Below are positions 52,787-63,800 of a stretch of DNA of 64,000 nucleotides, piece by piece. A program made the position numbers and the translations under genes. Every line of letters begins with the position of its first letter. The first letter of the stretch is position 1. The stretch covers positions 3,114,001 to 3,178,000 of the forward strand of contig NC_087390.1 in NCBI RefSeq assembly GCF_963675165.1, given 5' to 3'. Source of the stretch: Halichondria panicea (lineage: Eukaryota; Porifera; Demospongiae; Suberitida; Halichondriidae). Under the pieces are notes generated by a model, which was not told where the DNA came from, ran no database searches, and worked only from the letters and a program-made list of their open reading frames with translations.

Positions 52787-52988
52787 AGACAACTCGGCCT
52801 GCATGGGAGGAGGTCATGACATTGTAACGGATTGCTTTCGCCAGATTTCCAGGATTTTTGGTGCTTCCTCCAGCCAATCCTATAGCAACTCTTTTAATGT
52901 TTTTGTGGGGCTTGTTCCCATGCTTTTTTTGGTCAGATCGTCGAATGGAGATGGTATAGTGGGTGTCTTCGTGTATTGCAATGTCTCC
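52787..52988 (+). other. Candidate orphan exon (unit B)
   Basis: Bounded by tgtattttag and gtaagt, with an open frame reading DNSACMGGGHDIVTDCFRQ and ending VYCNVS. It is twenty bases longer than the unit A copy, which changes the 5' frame. The protein is not recognised; transcription is unproven. Confidence 0.25.
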
Positions 52989-53066
52989 GTAAGTTTATAA
53001 TTTTATAGTGTTGTCTTGTTTTCTCGAAGGAATTAAGAGAGAATATGTGCATGGCTACAGTTTTGT

Positions 53067-53116
53067 TAGACTCGCAAGCCACTCTTTTTTTCCCGAAAAG
53101 GTGGCTTGCGAGTCTA
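53067..53116. repeat. 16-bp perfect hairpin (unit B)
   Basis: Arms tagactcgcaagccac (53067-53082) and gtggcttgcgagtcta (53101-53116), same loop and flanking ctacagttttgt repeats as in unit A. Confidence 0.75.
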
Positions 53117-53733
53117 CAGTTTTGTCTGTTTATATAATGTAGTATATGCATGTAATTATAGATGCAACAGATGAGAATCTAGGAAGAATAACTTGGAAGA
53201 CAGAATAGCTGAGGTAGTTCTGTTTGTAGTCACAATTTGTTTTTCGAGTACTGGCCGCTGTCTTTTTGAGCGGATGATTAATTCGAGGCAAACCGATAAG
53301 CGATCGCAAATCTGAGGAAGTGCCGATGGCCAAGACTCAATCTTGGAAACCTATTGCAGAATATCATGAGGATGCTTGTACAACCAGGGAAAGCTTATCA
53401 AAAAAAAACTTACTTATAGGCCTATCACTGTAAGGATGGTCATGAAATTAAAAGACATTGCGTGTTGTGTAAATGATAACACAGTTATCAGTATTGAAAT
53501 AGGAGTTCAATGTTTGGCAAACATTCTCAGTCCAAAACAATATAGCTCAGTCGAGTCATTTTTATCATACGAAATTGAAACAAGAGTAGTTTTTGTTGAC
53601 AATTAACACCATGAGAATGCCAGTTACACATGTAGTGAGTGTGTCAAATAAAGGTTTTCCACAAGCATGCAACATCACACAATTTGACAGTTTGATATTG
53701 TAAACTCCAGTCAACGAAAACTATAGCCTAAAG

Positions 53734-55245
53734 ATGTCGGAGGAATGCAGCTCAGCACGACCATCAAAATGTAAGTGCAAGTACAGAGTGAGATGCTTCT
53801 ATTCAAAGGGAACTTTTCTTGTCCTACTGTGGACAATACTGAAGGGGTTAGCACTCTCCTCAGCAATTTCATCTTCACAATTATCTGATTCTGGATATCC
53901 AAGCTGGCTCGTAGTATTTCCTGTTGTGTTTGGGTTGTTTGGAGCTGTTTTATCCGGTTGGCTAGCTGATGCTAAATTTGGGAACTATAAGGTGATGAAA
54001 TATGGTTTTATTTTTCAGTTCTTCGCATTAGTAGGCTTCAGTACTTGTACCCTAGTTCCTATCTCTGTTCAAAACAAGTATGTCTTTGCAGTGCTGTACT
54101 GCATACTCAGTAGTTTGTTCCTAGTAGGAGTAGTGGCCAGCATCATTACTTCACTACAGTTAGGTCTGGATCAGATGCCTGATGCTTCCTCTTCTAATAT
54201 CACCAGTTTTATTGCCTGGTTTGTATTTTCCTTAAGTTTTGGTAGCTGGTTAAATGATGCTTTATCTTCTACATGCTTATTACACGACAATATCCAGATA
54301 CATACTTTGATACCGGCTGCATCCATTGGCTCTGCACTTCTAATTGATTTCATCTTTGCTAAGAAATGGCTGATATTTGAGCCGAAGACACCTCAATCTC
54401 TCAAAACCATCTATAAAGTTCTCAAGTTTGCTGCCAAGCACAAGGCTCCCCTAAATCGCAGTGCTCTCACATACTGGGAAGAAGACATACCTTCAAGAAT
54501 GGACCTGGGAAAGTCGAAGTATGGTGGACCATTCACTACAGAGCAAGTTGAAGATGTGAAGACTATTTTAAGGGTGTTAGTCACCAGCTTCTCCATATGG
54601 GTCATCAGTTTTTCTCTTGCTATGCATCCTCACATTTCACTAACTATCAACCCTTTGAAATGGACATATTGTAATTCATATGTAGTGGGTCTCTTTACGT
54701 ACAACTCATGGTGGTGTGTTGCAGTTGATACTCACATACATGAGTTTGTTTTGTACCCCATGTTAAGAGATAAAGTTCCCAGCATTATAAAAAGAATCGG
54801 TTTTGTCTCTCTAACGAATACGATTTTCAGTATCGTTTTCCTGATTTTAGAGCTTGTTCATAATTTTTCAATCATTGATGATAACACAAACGACTCTGTT
54901 GTAACTCTTTTATACTCATTTTCAAGAGGTTGGCTGCTACGGCTTCTTCTTTGTGCAATGTTGGAGTTTGTTTGTGCCCAAGCTCCCTACAACATGAGAG
55001 GATTATTTGCTGGTTATATAGTTTTCATTTCTATGCTATCAACCTTTATGGGTGAGTACTTTAGCCAGTTCCCTTCTACTATTAGACTGCACTTATTTGG
55101 AGTGAGGCTAGGTGTAAGTCTGTTTGGACTCATCTTGTACTGTGTCCTGGCTCGCTGGTATAAGAGAAGAGTTAGAGACGAGGACTACTGTACACAAACG
55201 GTCGTGGAGGAAGTCTACGATCGCTACATGTCTGCTCAGCATTAG
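53734..55245 (+). CDS. POT/PTR-type transporter, class d (unit B)
   Basis: A 503-residue intact single-exon protein, about two residues different from unit A (Tyr for Cys after VMK near residue 90; Leu for Phe in the last membrane segment, FGLILYC). All blocks of the class are present, including LGLDQMPDASSSNITSF and KYGGPFTTEQVEDVKTIL. Substrate unknown. Confidence 0.85.
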   Translation: MSEECSSARPSKCKCKYRVRCFYSKGTFLVLLWTILKGLALSSAISSSQLSDSGYPSWLVVFPVVFGLFGAVLSGWLADAKFGNYKVMKYGFIFQFFALVGFSTCTLVPISVQNKYVFAVLYCILSSLFLVGVVASIITSLQLGLDQMPDASSSNITSFIAWFVFSLSFGSWLNDALSSTCLLHDNIQIHTLIPAASIGSALLIDFIFAKKWLIFEPKTPQSLKTIYKVLKFAAKHKAPLNRSALTYWEEDIPSRMDLGKSKYGGPFTTEQVEDVKTILRVLVTSFSIWVISFSLAMHPHISLTINPLKWTYCNSYVVGLFTYNSWWCVAVDTHIHEFVLYPMLRDKVPSIIKRIGFVSLTNTIFSIVFLILELVHNFSIIDDNTNDSVVTLLYSFSRGWLLRLLLCAMLEFVCAQAPYNMRGLFAGYIVFISMLSTFMGEYFSQFPSTIRLHLFGVRLGVSLFGLILYCVLARWYKRRVRDEDYCTQTVVEEVYDRYMSAQH

Positions 55246-55950
55246 TTTCACTATAATTATAATTATTATATATGGCAGATTAACTTTCTAGTGTGTGTGG
55301 ATTGCAATTTACTACAATGATCTGCCACGGCCTATAAGTACTATAAAGTAGTGCATGCATGCATGGGAGAACTATAACACAATTATGTGGAAAGGACAGT
55401 ATATAACATTTGTACTAGATAACTACAACTGCATGTATATATATTTTATGCATAGCTTAGAAAAGTATGATTTATTGTTAATAGTGAACTGTCACTATAA
55501 TTATTCTGGTTATTATAGTTCATGACCTTAGTAAAAAACTTCTTTTGTGTTTTGGTTTTGTATAAATAGCATGTGTGTCTCTTTGTGAATATTGTTTGCT
55601 TATTGTTACCTGAACCGGCCTCTGTGACGACGCATTTGATCCTGCCAACAAGTAGTAACTCCCCCTAATAATTATTATAGGGCATTATAAAAATGGAGGT
55701 TTCAGTATTTATGGCATTATGATAATGTTGTTTCTGCATGTGTATATAATTATGTGACACAGTATACATTGGTGTGTAATCCTGTTACTTGTTTCATTGT
55801 ATAGTAAAACCACACTCTGTAGTTGTACAGACAACGTTAATGAAACTGATAGCGTTTGTAATAATTATAGAGATAGAGAGAGTGTGACTACAATAAGAAA
55901 ACGTTTGCTATTAGATCTAGTATTAATTGTTATACTAGTATACAAATCTT
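55246..55950. other. Intergenic region between POT d and POT e (unit B)
   Basis: Counterpart of 35212-35916, nearly identical; holds the shared upstream element at about 55818-55858. Confidence 0.4.
55818..55858 (+). promoter_or_regulatory. Upstream element shared by POT genes (class e, unit B)
   Basis: tagttgta and tgaaactgatagcgttt at 110-130 bp before the start at 55951, as in unit A. Confidence 0.35.
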
Positions 55951-57480
55951 ATGATGAGAGCCAAATCAATAACAAGCAAGTGCAGAAGGAGGTGCTTCTA
56001 TTCCAAGGGAGCCGCTCTCATTTTGGTCTGGATTATGCTGGTGACCATAGCATACATCTCTGGAATAAATACAGTTAAAGCGTATGTAGAGCTAAAAAAT
56101 GACTTTATCTTACCAAAGTGGCTACCTGCTATCCCACTTGTGTTTGGTTTGTTGGGAGCTGTTTTCTCGGGATGGCTAGCAGACGCTAAGCTGGGGAACT
56201 ACAACGTGATGAAATCAAGTTTTGTACTATTGTTGTTCATAAGCTCGTGTTTTAGTGCATTCACCCTAGTCCCTGGTATCATGAATTACAAATATGTTGT
56301 GAGTGTCTTGTATTGTATAGGTGAGAGTATTTTTTTAGTAGCTGTAGTAGCATGCTTGGTTACTTCATTACAGCTTGGTTTGGATCAGATGCCTGATGCT
56401 TCATCTTCTAGTATCACAAGTTTTATTGCCTGGTTTGTATTCAGTATCTACACTGGTGTTTGGATCAGCTCTTTTCCAAATTTGTTGATAAAATTCTGTT
56501 CAAATACAGCTATTTGGTTTATCCAGCTATACAGCATAGTTCCACCTCTTTGTATGACTATTGTCCTAGTTTCAGACTTAATATTTGTAAAAAAGTGGTT
56601 ACTAATTGAACCAAAATCTCCTCAGTCTCTCAAAACCATCTACCGAGTTCTCAAATTTGCAGCCAAACACAAAGCTCCCATCAATCGCAGTGCTCTCACA
56701 TACTGGGAGGAAAATATACCTTCAAGAATGGACTTGGGAAAGTCGAGGTATGGTGGACCATTCACTACAGAGCAAGTTGAAGATGTAAAAACTATCTTAC
56801 ATTTATTTCCTCTCTGCTTAACGCTATGGCTACTAGGGGGCTCACTTGCAATCTTCCATCCCCCAAGTTTTGTGACAGTCGCTCCAACAGGCTGGACCTC
56901 GTGTACTTCCAGACTTCTGTCCTTATTCACATACAACTCTTGGTGGTGTGGTATGGTTTGGACAGTCTTATATGAGTTTGTGATTTACCCAGTGATACAA
57001 AACAGTCTTCCCAGCATTATTAGGAGAATCGGAATCATTTCTCTCCTCATAACAACTCTCAGTATTGTGTTTCTAATTCTGGAACTAGTCCTCTACTATC
57101 ACAGTGATTTAGTGGCAGTCGATTCTGTCATTGATATTATACATTCAGTTTCTAAAGGTTTGCTCAAAATACTGCTTTTTAGTACCATGCTGGAGTTGGT
57201 TTGTGCTCAAGCTCCATACAACATGAGAGGATTGTTTTGTGGGTGTATGGTGTTGGTGTTGGTTTTATCCTTTATTGTTGGCTATTATTTCCCATCAAAT
57301 ATAAAAATGACAATATATGGGGTTAGAGCGGGCATCAGTCTCCTTGGATTCATCCTGTACTGCCTCCTGGCACGCTGGTACAAGAGGAGAGTTAGAGACG
57401 AGGACTACAATGCACAAACTGTTGTGGAGGAAGTATATGATCGATACTTGTCAGCTCAGCATTCTGGACATGCCGAATAA
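55951..57480 (+). CDS. POT/PTR-type transporter, class e (unit B)
   Basis: A 509-residue intact single-exon protein starting MMRAKSITSKCRRRCFYSK, differing from unit A at about four residues (R/G at 3, R/G near 13, and A/V in the first membrane segment among them). The MMRA start here agrees with classes b and f, so the MMGA of unit A is probably derived. Family blocks as in unit A. Substrate unknown; no ExxER acids. Confidence 0.85.
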   Translation: MMRAKSITSKCRRRCFYSKGAALILVWIMLVTIAYISGINTVKAYVELKNDFILPKWLPAIPLVFGLLGAVFSGWLADAKLGNYNVMKSSFVLLLFISSCFSAFTLVPGIMNYKYVVSVLYCIGESIFLVAVVACLVTSLQLGLDQMPDASSSSITSFIAWFVFSIYTGVWISSFPNLLIKFCSNTAIWFIQLYSIVPPLCMTIVLVSDLIFVKKWLLIEPKSPQSLKTIYRVLKFAAKHKAPINRSALTYWEENIPSRMDLGKSRYGGPFTTEQVEDVKTILHLFPLCLTLWLLGGSLAIFHPPSFVTVAPTGWTSCTSRLLSLFTYNSWWCGMVWTVLYEFVIYPVIQNSLPSIIRRIGIISLLITTLSIVFLILELVLYYHSDLVAVDSVIDIIHSVSKGLLKILLFSTMLELVCAQAPYNMRGLFCGCMVLVLVLSFIVGYYFPSNIKMTIYGVRAGISLLGFILYCLLARWYKRRVRDEDYNAQTVVEEVYDRYLSAQHSGHAE

Positions 57481-57863
57481 GATTGTGTAGTATATACGTA
57501 TTGTAGTACGTATGTGTGTATACATGTACATTTTGAAGTTGGTTTGTGTATGTGTGTGCACTTAGTTTAATGTGTGATTGTTGTTTTGTATTGTTAGCTA
57601 GTGCTTAATAGTAAGAGATTACTTGTCCAGTAACGAATAATAGTCAACACCATGCAGATACACGAGTATAAGAGTGCTAAATATAGACTCTAGCTAAATA
57701 TACACAACACCATAATAATTATGTAATGTTCAATACAGTTACATCACAAATTTTAGTTATGGTTTACGAATGCATGTTAAGTGAAGCAGAGCCGATAAGG
57801 TCATACCTTCTTTTTGTTTGGTGCATGTTAGATTACATTGTCTATAAATCGCTGTTAATGTTA
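57481..57863. other. 3' flank of POT e (unit B)
   Basis: Counterpart of 37447-37829; no gene recognised. Confidence 0.4.
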
Positions 57864-58212
57864 TACAGTAGACTCTCGCTATATTCCGGCTCTGAAGTAC
57901 GGCCACCTCGATATACCGGCCATTTGGTTTGGCACGGATTGCTAGCTAGATGTTTACTGCACAAAACTCGCCCTGAGCCACTCGATATTCCGTATACTGG
58001 CCATTACTGGCTGCCCCAAACTAGGTTTTCAATGTACGTTTATTACAGCCAGATATGACGTTTTGGGTGTGATTTGGCTGAATTATCCTCGAGACAGAAC
58101 CGCAAAATTAGTCATTAGATTCGAGGTAAGGTCATTTTTTTAGCCGCGGCTGTTTTCTGAAATGTGGCCACCTCGCTATTTCCAAGGGCCGGATTAACGA
58201 GAGTCTACTGTA
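57864..58212. mobile_element. Tigger/pogo-like MITE, 349 bp (unit B)
   Basis: Same element as 37830-38178, at the corresponding place, with ends tacagtagactctcgctata and attaacgagagtctactgta. Confidence 0.7.
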
Positions 58213-58755
58213 TATCCTTGAACTCATCAATCTTGCAAGTTGACTCCGCGCTTAGCTATAGACGTCTATAATTATAGTCAATGCTAAGACAGAACTCGGC
58301 TAATTATGAGGTGTTCTATAACATGTTTGAAGAAAAAGTTACCGTATAACGGGAAAATTTGGAAATTTAGCTATTAGACGCCGATTTAAAACTGCCAATA
58401 TTATTATAGCTCTTATGAGTCAGTGTTCTCGCACATATAATAGTTCGATTAATAAATAATAACGTAAACAAACTCTCTAAAGCCATTCTCGTAATTCATT
58501 ATTATTGTATATAAGGAGCATAATTATATAAACACACTATAGAGTACCTATAATGCATTACCGGCACATCTATACTCGGAAAAGATATCATTATATACCT
58601 GTGCCTCATGCTATTCCATCCATTGAATGAACTGAAGTTGGTAAATATAACCAGTAAAGTCGCTGGATCATTGAACAATCGTACTTTAAAATACATAAAT
58701 AATAATTATTGTTAGTCTTTATGCACATTGTACACAAAGCACAGTTAATCTATAG
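58213..58755. other. 3' flank of the SLC38-like fragment (unit B)
   Basis: Counterpart of 38179-38723; no gene recognised. Confidence 0.4.
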
Positions 58756-60883
58756 TCATGAAAGGTCAAAGTAAGTTTGGTTCCATTGTTCAACGGTCCT
58801 ACACTCCAGCTGAAAACACAGTCCACCGCTATCGTTGCCAGTCTCTATAACAGTATAGAGAGCTTGATAATTAGTCAGGAAGAGTAGTACAATACCAATC
58901 AGCAGGATACACCATGCTATGACTTCTTCTACAGCTGCCTTGGTAGTGTACTGCGATCGAATGCTTATGTTGTTATCTTGACCACGTTTTTTGTATCGAG
59001 CATATCGTAGCTTGAGGTAAATTGCCGCAGGGTAGATGTAGAGGATAAGCACTCCTCCTATAGAGCTGACAAAGTTCCATACGATTCCAACCTGCATTCA
59101 CAGTATAAAGGAATGTAAGCATGCATGTTTTGTATATACAGTGGACTCTCGCTAATCCGGCTCTCTGAAGTACAGTTATCTCGATATACTGGTCGTTTCC
59201 TTCGACACGGATGCTAGCTAGATTGTTATTGCACAAAACTCACCCTGAAATGCGGCCACTCCGAAATGGTTTTTACTGTTATTTTATTTTTTACGGCCGG
59301 ATATGATGTTTTGGGTGTGGTTGGATGAAAATTGGATTACACTAAACAGAGAGCATAATGATCCAAATATCTTCGAGACATATCCGCAAACTTATTCATT
59401 AGATTCGAGCCATGACCGCTATTTTAGACGCGGCTATTTTATGAAATGCAGCTATTCCGGCCAAACTGCACTGTCCCAAGGGTGACTGGATTAACGAGAA
59501 TCTATACTGTAATTATTACCATGGAGGAGCATTCATACACTCCTGATATTACACACAGGCCGTGATAAAAATGATATTTGCTTATAGATTTTCATTCATA
59601 ACGCTACCTCTTTAGAAATACATTCAATGAACAAATGCAGCTAGTGATGTTTGATTTTAATTACATGCATAGTGTGGTATAGCTCCTCAAATGTAATGTC
59701 TGTTGGTCTAAATAACTACTGTAAGACAAACTTACGTTCAAGATGAAGCTGGCTGGTATGAACGAGAGTGCAAAAAACATGTAGGTCTCACAGAACCAGA
59801 TTACTGTCGGAACCTGTGATTGTGCATGATCGAGTATAATAATTATTTTTATGCCAAATTGCACCATTAACAATTAAGATGAATTTTTCTAGCCACTATA
59901 CACTTGACTTACACTAATTAGGCCATTTCTTCTCATTTCAGGCCAAAAGAGAGTTAATAGTTGATGGTGTCAGGCCTTTATAGATAATAAGCACAAACCT
60001 TATGATTGCCATGTTTAGATTCACCAGCTGATCTTGAATCTTCCTTGCCAGTGCTCCCACTGCATTCTGAAAGAGACTGTAATTCGTCCTTATCACTTAC
60101 ACTGTCAGGTTTGGGCGATTGCATATCAGTTTCGACGGTATTAACATTTTCAGATTCTCCATTTGCTCTCAAATTAGTATTTTGGCCATTCTTCGTCGAC
60201 TTCTTTTTCTTGCAGAATTTACTTGAAATAAGGTCGTGTACCAGTAGGAACACACTGAGAGAGTGTGTGGTGCATGTGCACGGATAGGCATATAAGTACA
60301 CAGGGAGAAGGGGTGCATGGATGGTTCACTTATAGGGTCTACCATGGCATGCGGTACTTAGCCACAGCAAATAACTGTAGTATTGCATGCATTCTCGAAC
60401 TGTATTTAATTAGGATGGATTGAATTCTAACTGTTCTCAAACATGAGCTACGTGCAGAGCAATCTAAATTCATATGCTGTATGAATCCAGGCCAAGAATA
60501 TCACCTGTTTGTAGCGTCTCTGCCCGGGTGCAGTCCCACAGGGTAACTGGTGATTAGCATGAAAAGCAGGGCCACACGAGCAGCTATCAACAGGTAGTTA
60601 CGCCTCGAGTAGTTTAATATTACATTTTCCTTCAAGTTTTCAAAAAACTGCATGCGTGTGGGGTGAATGAAGTAATACGTCCAATGACACAATACGATAC
60701 TACAAATAAATATATTGGTCCTCAGGTACAAAATTGTCACTAACGCTTACCCTAAAATATCCTGCAAAAACCGCAATATTGAAGATTGTATACGCAATCA
60801 CAGCGTAGCCAATGTTGATGGCATACAGCCTCAGTTTTGTAGGTCGACCTCTTAACTCCTTCTGAAGTCGTACAATGTTGAAC
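58756..60883 (-). pseudogene. SLC38/Aa_trans-like amino-acid transporter, 3' half (unit B end)
   Basis: The same five exons as in unit A: 60883-60751, 60647-60505, 60254-59999, 59813-59736, 59091-58756. Here the third exon is open through to its donor (SRSAGESKHGNHK then gtttgt), and all four splice phases agree, so the C-terminal half of the protein is intact in sequence. The 5' half is missing, however: upstream lies the beta-helix gene, and the two reading frames do not match at the junction. It may be transcribed as the tail of a chimeric RNA but should not give a whole transporter. Confidence 0.65.
59137..59511. mobile_element. Tigger/pogo-like MITE in an SLC38-like intron (unit B)
   Basis: Same element as 39105-39479. 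Its right end here reads attaacgagaatctatactgta, closer to the left-end complement than the unit A copy. Confidence 0.65.
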
Positions 60884-63800
60884 TTGTATCAACACATTTA
60901 CAAATGGACAACAGTTTGAAACAAAATGGATATAAATTATTAGTAGAAGCAGCATTGGAATAAACATGATGAGCATGCACAGAACTGCAAAAATAGCATA
61001 CTTCAGATGATCCCCTGAAAATGGCGTCAAGTTACCTTGAAGAAATACAACAGTTTGATAGAAGATATTACCCTGGCCGTATACATGGGTGATATTAAGG
61101 ATTTGACTACAAACTTTGAAGCATCGGGAAAACACAATCACGAGCACTGCTGATAAACCGTGTATAATGGACGACTTAATAGTAGAGTAACGAAAACAAC
61201 TGCATTTCTGCAGAATATTACAGTAGTTTATCAGGCCAACAGTTATGATTACCAAAAGAAGTACATAAACAACAGTTGTAAACTTGAACATAAGCATATC
61301 CATTGTTGTGGCTCCTCTCCATAGGCAAAATGAAAGGTTATCATGAAGGAAGAAATCTAAATTGAACACATTGTAGATCATTCTGGTTATTGCATGTGTA
61401 TATATGATACACTGGATTTGGAAATATGATGAATGAATTTCCAGTGACAGGTATAGAATCAATCACTTGTGAAAAGAAAATAAATCCATTGACTGCGCCA
61501 GATGTGAAACTAATGTTTAGTACAGTTGTCAAGACAAATAAAACAGTTAGTGGGAAAAGCTCAGATATAATGTAAAGAAGCCATCCGTAATCACACGATT
61601 CATTTTTTTGACAGTTGTGATTCATCCCATGATAATGAACGGAATAATTCTCTCGACATTCACCACAGAGCCTTCCAGTTCGATAAATGCCACAGACCTC
61701 CTTGTCAAGCATCTCTTTAGTTTTAGGTAAGACTGAGTTTTGATCAAAGTGATTACAATAGCCACCAGGACAGTATCCGTATTCAAAATTACGTGTGTTG
61801 TTATTGAACCCAAACCAGTATCCTTTTTGCAAATGTGCTTGAAATAGTTTATAATCACACTGATGTATGGGTCGAAATGCCGTTTCCAAAGTTGAAGCAC
61901 TGCAAATGCAGTTTTCGGTAGATTCATCCAAAAAATACCCTGGTGGGCATTCCAAGAGAGATATATTGATGTTAAGCCTCAATTCTCGATATCCTAATTT
62001 TTGTAGTCTTAGCACACTATCACTTCCAGGTTGCCCATTTAGTTGCACCTTTCTATTGGATATATACGTGTACGGTTGACCGAGTTTGACACTTGATGTA
62101 TTTTGACTTAGTGTTGCGTAGTATACTGCATCTATTGTTTGGTAGTAATCATTTATTACTGATATTGGCAAATTAGTTTTACGTCCAGGGTATACTTTAA
62201 AGTACTGGTTGTCACCAAGAAACATTGTTTTGTTTATTTGAAATTGTCCTCCTGAAGTTGATAGATGACATTTGATATCGGCAGCATGGAAAATGAATGT
62301 ACCAACACAGGTGAATGTATGTGCATAGTGATGAGTCGTACGTTTGAATCCCTCAGTTGGATGATTGCATGCAGTAATACACGTTTGTAATGAAGGAGAG
62401 ACGATGTCATGGCCAGCAGCGTAACATTCAGTTTGATTGCCCTCGGCAATCTCAGCGTAATTGTCTTTAAATTCAAATGTTACATTCGAATTTTTTGAGT
62501 CAACTGATCCATGATATTGAATAAAACAACTTCTCGATGATACAAAGTTGTGTTTGTCAATGTTGTACTCATAGATAGCTCCACCCCTTCTCAAAGCAGT
62601 GTTTTTATTGAAAGTAAATGAGTTTTTTCCATCACAAACAAAGCTGATAATCCAACAAATGCAATTGCACCACCTTCAAATCCGTCATTTCCGACAAACT
62701 TGCATATGGTCTCAGGTCTTGTTGTAATGATACTAGATGAAAGGTAGAGTGCAGAGCCTGAGTTACCTTCAAATATTATCAAACCACTAAATATTGCATT
62801 GAAATCTGTAAGCATCATTGAACCCCTTCCATTTCATAACCTGTATAGTTCTGAGAATCCAAACTCACTGTATTTGATCTGAATTCACAGTTATGAAACA
62901 CTGGTACTGGTAAGAATCCTTTAGATAAAATCTCCCATACATGTGGAGCAATATCAATTGCTGATCCGTATTTAGCTTCATTTTGTGTCCAATTACAATG
63001 ATAAAACTCCAAGACATTGAGCAAATCAGATTTTTCTCTTCGAATTGAGTAGACTCGAATCCCTCCCCCATAAACTGCCCAGTTTCTTTCAAATGTACAG
63101 TGATTAAAATGCACTGTATTGTTGGATATTAAAGCAGTATTGTAGCCTATGTCCACACCACCACCTCCAAAATGTTTACACGTATTATCTTGAATCGTAG
63201 CTTAATGATGTTGTGACTGCTAGAGTCTTGTATGACTATGTAGAGACCACCTCCCCAATTTGCTTCGTTAGCTCTGAATGTACAGTCACGAATTGTAAAT
63301 GTATTGAAGTTAGATTTCCCACTTAGCTGTATTGACAGTCCACCACCTCTGCCCAGCCCTTGGTGATTTAGCCGTGAGTTATTCTTGTATTGCATGTATT
63401 TTGAGCCCCGAAAATGTGCAGTTAGCCAGCAAATAACGATTCCCCCTTGCTCTCATATTTTCAGGCTTGCTGTTAAAATCTGTGCAGTAAACACCAGTTG
63501 CGCAGACAGTGAATTCAATGTAAAGTCCACCGCCTCGGAAACAATTTTTGTGTTCTGCTGTGAATTGTGCTCGAAAACAGAATTTAATATCTCAACAACT
63601 CCACTGACATCATACATAACAAGACCAACTCCAGAATTGTTGAAGACATAAAGTCCATTAACGAAAAGGTCAGTACAGTTAATAATGTACAATGCGCTGC
63701 TCAGTTGAATCGTGCTATTCATATACTTGTCCTCGGTTGTACTGTCATGTACCAAGCCACAACCAACTATTTTCAAACTTCTGATAGTCAAGCTGGTAAC

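Larger units (their letters stand above)
51995..53733. other. Intergenic region between divergent POT c and POT d (unit B)
   Basis: Counterpart of 31981-33699. Holds the fuller candidate exon (52787-52988), the hairpin (53067-53116) and an unrecognised 76-codon frame at 53376-53606. Confidence 0.4.
40853..60883. repeat. Tandem segmental duplication, unit B (20,031 bp)
   Basis: Repeats unit A from the beta-helix interior to the SLC38-like interior with the same gene order. It is shorter mainly because it lacks the 854-bp insertion and some minisatellite units. Offsets between corresponding genes are about 19,810-20,034 bp. Confidence 0.9.
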
